A program made the translations under genes and the position numbers. This document shows positions 7,018 to 10,668 of a stretch of DNA of 10,668 nt, in pieces. Below the pieces are notes generated by a model. The model was not told the origin of the DNA and ran no database searches. It was given only the letters and a program-made list of their open reading frames with translations. The stretch spans positions 1 through 10,668 of the forward strand of contig JAFGOO010000161.1 of the NCBI GenBank assembly GCA_016926455.1, in the 5' to 3' direction. Position 1 is the first letter of the stretch. The number at the start of each line of letters is the position of its first letter. The stretch is from Methanosarcinaceae archaeon (GTDB lineage: Archaea; Halobacteriota; Methanosarcinia; Methanosarcinales; Methanosarcinaceae).

Positions 7018-7335
7018 ATGATAGTAACAACAACTGAAAACATGCAGGGATATGAGGTTGAGACTTTAGATATCGTATTTGGAAATACAGTGAGAGCCAA
7101 GCATGTGGGAAAAGACATCTTCGCGGTCTTGAAAAGCATAGTTGGAGGAGAATTGCGCGGATATTCGGAGATGCTCTCTGAAGCAAGGGCAGAAGCCATG
7201 AGCAGAATGGTAGATGGTGCAAAAAAACTTGATGCAGATGCCGTCGTGAATGTCAGGTTTACGACATCCCAGACAATGGCAGGAGCTGCAGAGCTGCTGG
7301 CTTATGGGACTGCGGTTAAACTAAGGAAACTGTAA
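7018..7335 (+). CDS. UPF0145 / YbjQ family protein
   Basis: This 105-residue cytoplasmic protein belongs to the UPF0145/YbjQ family (putative heavy-metal-binding domain; biochemical role not established). Family features seen are the start MIVTTTENMQGYEVE, the central GGELRGYSEMLSEAR, the helix AMSRMVDGAKKLDADAVVNVRF, and the final strand near LAYGTAVKL. Length is normal. The start is set at the ATG at 7018 because a strong ribosome binding site, GAGGAGAG (7002-7009), lies eight bases upstream. A TTG at 7000 in the same frame overlaps that site and is unlikely. Family members are thought to form pentamers, which is family knowledge rather than something seen here. The gene has no obvious link to its neighbours. 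Confidence 0.9.
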   Translation: MIVTTTENMQGYEVETLDIVFGNTVRAKHVGKDIFAVLKSIVGGELRGYSEMLSEARAEAMSRMVDGAKKLDADAVVNVRFTTSQTMAGAAELLAYGTAVKLRKL

Positions 7336-7419
7336 GAAATTGAAGAAAAGATGGAGGCATGATTGATGAAATCGAAGGTGACAGATGACTTAACATACAA
7401 TAACGCATAATTAGGCGGA

Positions 7420-7438
7420 TTTTATTATTTTATTTAAT
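7420..7438 (+). terminator. T-rich putative terminator after the UPF0145 gene
   Basis: A T-rich block with short A interruptions (TTTTATTATTTTATTTAA) lies about 85 bases beyond the stop of the UPF0145 gene and before the next promoter. This fits U-rich archaeal termination. No hairpin is associated with it. Confidence 0.3.
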
Positions 7439-7454
7439 AACTTGACCATTAATA

Positions 7455-7468
7455 GAAAAGTTTAAATA
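7455..7468 (+). promoter_or_regulatory. BRE/TATA promoter of the secreted-protein gene
   Basis: GAAAAG (7455-7460) is followed by TTTAAATA (7461-7468), one of the best archaeal promoter matches in the window. Transcription would begin near 7490, leaving a leader of roughly 45 bases before the ATG at 7535. It probably drives the secreted protein and perhaps the lipoprotein and small membrane protein beyond it. Confidence 0.6.
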
Positions 7469-7534
7469 TTTTATATTAGGTGTTAGTATTAATAGGTGGT
7501 TTTCGATTTTAGTATACCCAAAATGGAGGACAAA

Positions 7535-8812
7535 ATGATAGATAAATACATAACACAAATCGTGCTTGGGCTGCTTGTTATTAGCATATTGACAGTACCC
7601 AATGCAGCGGCAGAGGTTCCAGTATCGAAGACGGTAACAGTAGAGGAAAAGATGATTGCTTCAGATAATATGGATGTAGATTTTTCAAGAATTAAGATAA
7701 ATCCGCCTTATTCAAATATGCAGATAAAACCAGGAAATAGCGATGAAGTGACGGTGACGGTGACAAACAAGAATAATGAAACCATCACAGTAGCACCATT
7801 CGTTTCAATTTCCCCATATAGTGAGAACTTCTTTGAAGAAAGCTGGGTCACCATAACTCCTGTGAGTGTAGATATTGCACCAGATGCAAAACAGGAATTT
7901 GTGATCAAGGTCAACATCCCACAAGATGTGGATATTGGATACTACTACACAAGCATCGCATTCACAGAAGATGTGATGCCAACACCATACCCGAATCTGT
8001 ATCCTAATTATGTTAACAGCATGTCCTTTTCTGTTGATGTGTGGACACCGCCAAATATCCAGATCATGACACCATACATAAGCGGTCGTGTTGAATCCGG
8101 GGAGACTTACGACTACGAGATCAAGCTCAAGAATATAGCTGATAAAGATATCTCGATCGACCCTAAGATCGATGATAATAACCGCATGTATGATTATTAT
8201 GGGTCATACAGCACGGTGTATTCAGCACTCGAAGATGATGCAATTACCATCACTGCCCCGTCTGTAGTGAAAGCAGGTGAGACCGCTATTGTCAAGGTAC
8301 ATCTCGAAGTGCCTGATAATGCAAAAGGCAGGTACAACGGAGTTATTGACCTCAACATTGATGACCCTTCGATCCGGGAATATGAGGGACAGGTCCAGAT
8401 GAACTTTATTGTGTGGACACAACCTTTAACACCATATGAAAAGAGTTTTACCAGCAATATCGATGCTCTTATTACCATTAGATTGAACTCACAGCAGAAT
8501 AGTTATGACAGATGGATGGGAACAAACACCCAGAAAGATGAGGAATTATCCTTCGAGAAGACACTTATAGATCCGTCTGGTAATGAGGTTGAAATGACCT
8601 TGATTAAAACGACCTACGGCGGTACAGTAAATATTGGTATGTATGATTCCCCGCCATGGGAGATGGACAGTGAGGGCATATACCAGGAAGTTCAGACAAG
8701 TTATTCAGAAATATATACCGCGCCCGGTTTAGTAGGGGACTGGACACTTAAAGTACTCCCGTTAAATGCTGAGACGTTCAGTTATTCGATTATGATGGAG
8801 TCATCTGAATAG
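7535..8812 (+). CDS. Secreted three-domain beta-sandwich protein (COG1470/NEW3-like)
   Basis: This 425-residue exported protein has no recognised enzyme motif. A signal peptide spans about residues 1-26, with a likely cleavage after NAAA. Three beta-rich domains follow. Domain 1 (about 52-171) contains IKPGNSDEVTVTVTNKNNET and a GYYYTSIAF strand. Domain 2 (about 175-295) repeats the pattern with KAGETAIVKVHLEVPDNAKG and RYNGVIDLNI. A third part (about 300-425) ends in a segment like a pre-peptidase C-terminal domain (PGLVGDWTLKVLPL). Paired NEW3-like domains suggest an adhesive or envelope role. There is no C-terminal membrane helix, so it is free or held by contact with other envelope proteins. 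The start is the ATG at 7535, because GGAGG (7525-7529) is five bases upstream. Upstream in-frame GTG 7496 and ATG 7523 would spoil the signal peptide or overlap that site. Confidence 0.8.
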   Translation: MIDKYITQIVLGLLVISILTVPNAAAEVPVSKTVTVEEKMIASDNMDVDFSRIKINPPYSNMQIKPGNSDEVTVTVTNKNNETITVAPFVSISPYSENFFEESWVTITPVSVDIAPDAKQEFVIKVNIPQDVDIGYYYTSIAFTEDVMPTPYPNLYPNYVNSMSFSVDVWTPPNIQIMTPYISGRVESGETYDYEIKLKNIADKDISIDPKIDDNNRMYDYYGSYSTVYSALEDDAITITAPSVVKAGETAIVKVHLEVPDNAKGRYNGVIDLNIDDPSIREYEGQVQMNFIVWTQPLTPYEKSFTSNIDALITIRLNSQQNSYDRWMGTNTQKDEELSFEKTLIDPSGNEVEMTLIKTTYGGTVNIGMYDSPPWEMDSEGIYQEVQTSYSEIYTAPGLVGDWTLKVLPLNAETFSYSIMMESSE

Positions 8813-8821
8813 ACCGTTAAT

Positions 8822-8850
8822 CAGGCGCAATGCGCCTGTCCCTATTTTTA
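8822..8850 (+). terminator. Palindrome followed by T-rich tract, possible terminator
   Basis: CAGGCGCA (8822-8829) and TGCGCCTG (8831-8838) form a perfect dyad around a single central base. As RNA it would give a 7-bp G/C-rich stem with a 3-base loop. A TTTTT tract follows at 8845-8849. Placed ten bases after the stop of the secreted-protein gene, it could terminate or weaken transcription there. Its centre contains an in-frame ATG (8830) for the lipoprotein gene, which is therefore an unlikely start. It might instead be a protein-binding site. Confidence 0.4.
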
Positions 8851-8862
8851 GGATGGTTCATT

Positions 8863-9468
8863 ATGAATATTGTATCTAAAATAGCAGCTACCGTCTTTAT
8901 GGTAATGATGTTGGTAGCAGGAGCAGGGTGTATCAAGGGTTACGATACTTCATCCCTTGAATATGAGATTTCATCCCTTGAATATGAGATTTCCTGGTTA
9001 GGCACTCCACCTACTGAGAGTAAAGCCATCGAAATGAAAATCGCACAGGAAGTAAGCCCCTATTCAGGTACTAACTATAGCAATGTTACACTCAGCGCAT
9101 CAGTAGATAATGACAGTATTCGTATACATGCAGTAGCAATATCATCGAGTTTCAGGTATCCTGACCTGTATGATTTCACATATCGTGATGGAGAGTTGAT
9201 ACTTCTGGGTTATCTGCTTGAAGCGATTCCTGAACCTGTGCGAAATGAGGCTATCGGGATAGCAGTACAAAATTACGAGATTTCGGCTGCTTTTGAAGCT
9301 GGTGCGAATGCATATGGTACTCCGTCTGTAAAGCGAATACTACCAGAAACAGCAGAGAAGTTCTATACTCCAAAGACCCTGCTCAGTGTGACCTGGATGG
9401 ACAGTTCTGTATCCGCATTGGTCGATATGGATAACCGGCAGGTGGTTGAAGTGTGGATTGGGAACTAA
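8863..9468 (+). CDS. Predicted lipoprotein of unknown function
   Basis: This 201-residue exported protein has a hydrophobic N-terminus (residues 5-22) ending in VAGAGC. C23 is a plausible lipid attachment cysteine, although the residue at -3 is G rather than the usual L/V. The mature part begins with a polar region holding two exact copies of SSLEYEI. It then forms a compact alpha/beta-looking domain (about 52-200), ending in a hairpin SALVDMDNRQVVEVWIG that loosely recalls PepSY-type ends; I do not recognise the family with confidence. The ATG at 8863 is chosen because GGATGG (8851-8856) is six bases upstream and the lipobox is then at a normal distance. The ATG at 8830 lies inside a palindrome. 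The gene follows the secreted beta-sandwich gene by 50 bases and precedes a small membrane protein gene by 19 bases. Confidence 0.7.
   Translation: MNIVSKIAATVFMVMMLVAGAGCIKGYDTSSLEYEISSLEYEISWLGTPPTESKAIEMKIAQEVSPYSGTNYSNVTLSASVDNDSIRIHAVAISSSFRYPDLYDFTYRDGELILLGYLLEAIPEPVRNEAIGIAVQNYEISAAFEAGANAYGTPSVKRILPETAEKFYTPKTLLSVTWMDSSVSALVDMDNRQVVEVWIGN
8950..8991 (+). repeat. 21-bp perfect tandem duplication inside the lipoprotein gene
   Basis: The 21-base unit at 8950-8970, starting TCATCCCTTG, is repeated exactly at 8971-8991. It adds seven residues (SSLEYEI) in frame, a few residues after the lipid-attachment cysteine. The absence of any base difference between copies suggests a recent duplication by slippage in the linker of the lipoprotein. 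Confidence 0.9.
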
Positions 9469-9487
9469 AAAGTAGAGAATGAATAAC

Positions 9488-9652
9488 ATGAAAAAAAAGC
9501 TTTATCTAATTTCGGTAGTTTTGTGGTATTTAGGAGCAATATGCTTTTTTATCGCTGCAGGAATTGGTGAAAACATTATATATGTGGCAGTAGGAGTACT
9601 GTATATATGTATTGGTTCTTCCTTTTTGGCTTTGTATAAACTCCTCAATTGA
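9488..9652 (+). CDS. Small two-helix membrane protein
   Basis: This 54-residue protein starts MKKKLYLISVVLW and consists of two membrane helices (about 5-25 and 29-48) joined by a very short turn (GIGEN). It has a positively charged N-terminus and ends LYKLLN. The family is not recognised. The ATG at 9488 is preceded by a weak GAG-rich site (9475-9477); an in-frame ATG at 9479 would add three residues but overlaps that site. It lies 19 bases after the lipoprotein stop on the same strand, so the two are probably co-transcribed. The composition and start are convincing for a real small membrane protein, but no function can be given. Confidence 0.55.
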   Translation: MKKKLYLISVVLWYLGAICFFIAAGIGENIIYVAVGVLYICIGSSFLALYKLLN

Positions 9653-10043
9653 ATGAAATTTGTAACCTTGAAATTTATGAACTATCAACTTTAGTTTGAC
9701 CCCAATTACCTGATTCTGTACTTCTTTGCCCTTAATTGGATTGGATAAGATTTTAATCTTGAATTATCCGACAGTCTCTATAAGTACTTACTCTAGGTCT
9801 TTTCAGCTTACTTAACTGTCTACAATGCCGGATTTTTAGAATTCCTGCAAGCACCGGCAAGCATAAAAAATCCAATTATTATCAATATCAATCTGCTGAA
9901 GACAAAGTCATCAGGAATAATGTAAGGCAAACTCCTTCTTGACTGTGACATCAGTAAAAAGGGATATGTTGAAAGAAAGTTATTTCCAAAAATATCCAGT
10001 ACTTCTCTAATTATCCCTCCTTTTTGTTCTTACAGCTATCAAT
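9653..10043. other. Intergenic region next to mobile DNA, with one small doubtful ORF
   Basis: No well-supported gene lies between the small membrane protein and the transposase fragment. The plus strand is closed in all frames. On the minus strand one frame stays open from 10029 to 9820 (see the separate entry). An inverted repeat GCCGG (9827-9831) / CCGGC (9855-9859) lies in the middle. The boundary of the insertion element carrying the transposase fragment should fall near 9990-10043, but I could not identify its terminal repeat without the other end. Confidence 0.45.
9820..9951 (-). CDS. Possible small membrane peptide or gene remnant
   Basis: From the ATG at 9951 this frame codes for 43 residues. 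One hydrophobic helix (about 18-34, FSRLILIIIGFFMLAGA) is followed by a short polar tail. The frame is open upstream to 10029 without an ATG, GTG or TTG. A good GGAGGG (10020-10015 on the minus strand) is present but stands before non-standard codons (ATA, ATT). This could be a small gene, the C-terminal remainder of a membrane protein cut by the adjacent insertion element, or chance. No family is recognised. Confidence 0.2.
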   Translation of the reverse strand: MSQSRRSLPYIIPDDFVFSRLILIIIGFFMLAGACRNSKNPAL

Positions 10044-10233
10044 CTACCTCAAACACTCAACTACCAGCTGAATCCTTAACTTTCTTCTAAGCCATTCCTC
10101 AACAAATAGGATAAATCTACCAAATCTGAACTTGTCCTCATCGATGGTTGATGGACCTGGTTTTATGATTGTAAAATACTTTTTCTGAAGGAAGAGCCAT
10201 GCATTTCTGAGCAGGAATGATACCAACGCAAAA
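10044..10233 (-). pseudogene. C-terminal fragment of an insertion-sequence transposase
   Basis: The minus-strand frame from 10233 to the stop at 10044 codes for about 62 residues. It begins FALVSFLLRNAWLFLQKKYF and ends in FVEEWLRRKLRIQLVVECLR. The hydrophobic helix with LLRNAW followed by a basic helix near the stop is the usual C-terminus of DDE transposases of the IS4/ISH3-like group; the exact family is a judgement from memory and not certain. No start codon or catalytic residues are present. The frame meets the apparent group II intron at 10234, and a stop (TAG) appears in the same frame a few codons into it. The 5' part of the gene should therefore resume beyond the 3' end of the intron, outside the window. 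Confidence 0.6.
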
Positions 10234-10668
10234 GTGCGACAAGAAGTTACAATATGAATTGCCTAACAGCTATCCCCTTCATTTGGGATAATCCTACTGT
10301 GGGATGCACTGAAGGTAACATCGGAGTATTAAGCCCACAGGACAACGTGGAAAGCAAGGAATTCCAATTCTTGACTAACTGCCAGGATAAAGAAACTATG
10401 AAGAGTGTAATGCGAACCATCTTAAGGGTCATTATGGTAGATAAGCGAAACAGAATGATACGCTTAGACCAAAAGGTGTGGAATTGGGCCATAATGGCTT
10501 TTTGCACATTATGGAGAATGGACAACATATTCCCAGCCTATAGATGGCTTCTAAGGTTTCTGTGATTATTCATACTGTAGGACTTGGTAAGTCCCACGTG
10601 CTCCCTTTAATGGGTAGGAACCCCGTGAGGGGCAACAATGGCACAGGGGATAGAGGAAATGGTAAAAA
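10234..10668 (+). mobile_element. 5' portion of a group II intron (domain I onward), truncated by window end
   Basis: The sequence starts with GTGCGAC, the consensus 5' end of group II introns, at exactly the point where the antisense transposase frame is lost. IBS1, GCAAAA (10228-10233), immediately precedes the junction. Its perfect complement TTTTGC (10500-10505) lies in the ten-base loop of an 8-bp hairpin (CCATAATG 10489-10496 with CATTATGG 10507-10514), as expected for EBS1. Other stems include TAAGCG/CGCTTA (10442-10466), GGACTT/AAGTCC (10580-10594) and CCCC-GTGA-GGGG (10621-10632), whose loop is a GNRA tetraloop. Domains V and VI and any reverse transcriptase gene would lie beyond the window. 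Reading frames within this stretch are most likely accidental. Group II introns nested in mobile elements are known in Methanosarcina. Confidence 0.65.
10489..10514 (+). other. EBS1 hairpin of the group II intron
   Basis: A perfect 8-bp stem (CCATAATG with CATTATGG) presents the ten-base loop GCTTTTTGCA. The TTTTGC in this loop complements all six bases directly upstream of the intron (10228-10233). This is the geometry expected for exon recognition by EBS1-IBS1 pairing. Confidence 0.6.

Noticed and set aside
7350..7410. Very short frames after the UPF0145 gene, one preceded by GGAGG
   Set aside because: They encode only 9 and 14 residues, show no pattern and end before the T-rich terminator-like block; too short to support.
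7743..7765. Short GTGACG-like repeats in the secreted-protein gene
   Set aside because: They simply encode an alternating V-T beta strand (VTVTVT) in a beta-sandwich domain, so no special DNA function is needed.
8197..8478. Minus-strand frames within the secreted-protein gene
   Set aside because: Antisense shadows without ribosome binding sites or protein-like composition.
10247..10528. Minus-strand 93-codon frame next to the transposase fragment
   Set aside because: It is in a different frame from the transposase fragment, does not look like a transposase, and overlaps the structured intron sequence.
10254..10565. Plus-strand 103-codon frame at the right end
   Set aside because: It lies within the apparent group II intron, overlaps its EBS1 hairpin and other stems, has no ribosome binding site and resembles no protein I know.

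Overview
This window looks like chromosomal DNA of a euryarchaeon, most likely of the order Methanosarcinales (methanogens and their ANME relatives). The placement is an inference from several points. Promoters have a purine-rich BRE followed by an A/T-only TATA box about 25-30 bases before the gene. Ribosome binding sites are of the GGAGG/GAGGTG type. The regulators, secreted beta-sandwich proteins (COG1361/COG1470 type) and lipoprotein are of kinds common in that order. No rRNA, tRNA or CRISPR array was seen.

Layout. At the left, a small winged-helix regulator (minus strand, about 193-474) is divergent from a two-component pair on the plus strand. The pair is a response regulator with a DNA-binding-like domain in front of its receiver (626-1138) and a membrane histidine kinase with a large extracellular sensor (1207-2943). 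After a T-rich terminator region and a fresh promoter comes a three-gene operon for a MacB/LolCDE-type ABC system: ATPase (3261-3974), an extracellular COG1361-like protein anchored at its C-terminus (3988-5223) and an FtsX/MacB permease (5239-6450). A PLDc_N-type small membrane protein follows (6481-6687). Next come a UPF0145/YbjQ protein (7018-7335), a secreted three-domain beta-sandwich protein with its own strong promoter (7535-8812), a lipoprotein (8863-9468) and a 54-residue two-helix membrane protein (9488-9652). Taken together, the region is an envelope-sensing and envelope-transport neighbourhood.

The right end is mobile DNA. A C-terminal fragment of a transposase on the minus strand (10044-10233) is interrupted by what appears to be the 5' part of a group II intron on the plus strand, starting at 10234 and running off the window. 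The case rests on a GTGCG 5' end, an IBS1-EBS1 match of six bases, and placement of EBS1 in the loop of a perfect 8-bp hairpin. The intron is antisense to the transposase, so splicing of the intron-sense transcript could not restore it.

Less certain items: a two-tier hairpin with a competing stem near the left edge (72-114), two possible small proteins (6766-6909 and 9820-9951, minus) and a compact palindrome between the secreted protein and the lipoprotein (8822-8838).
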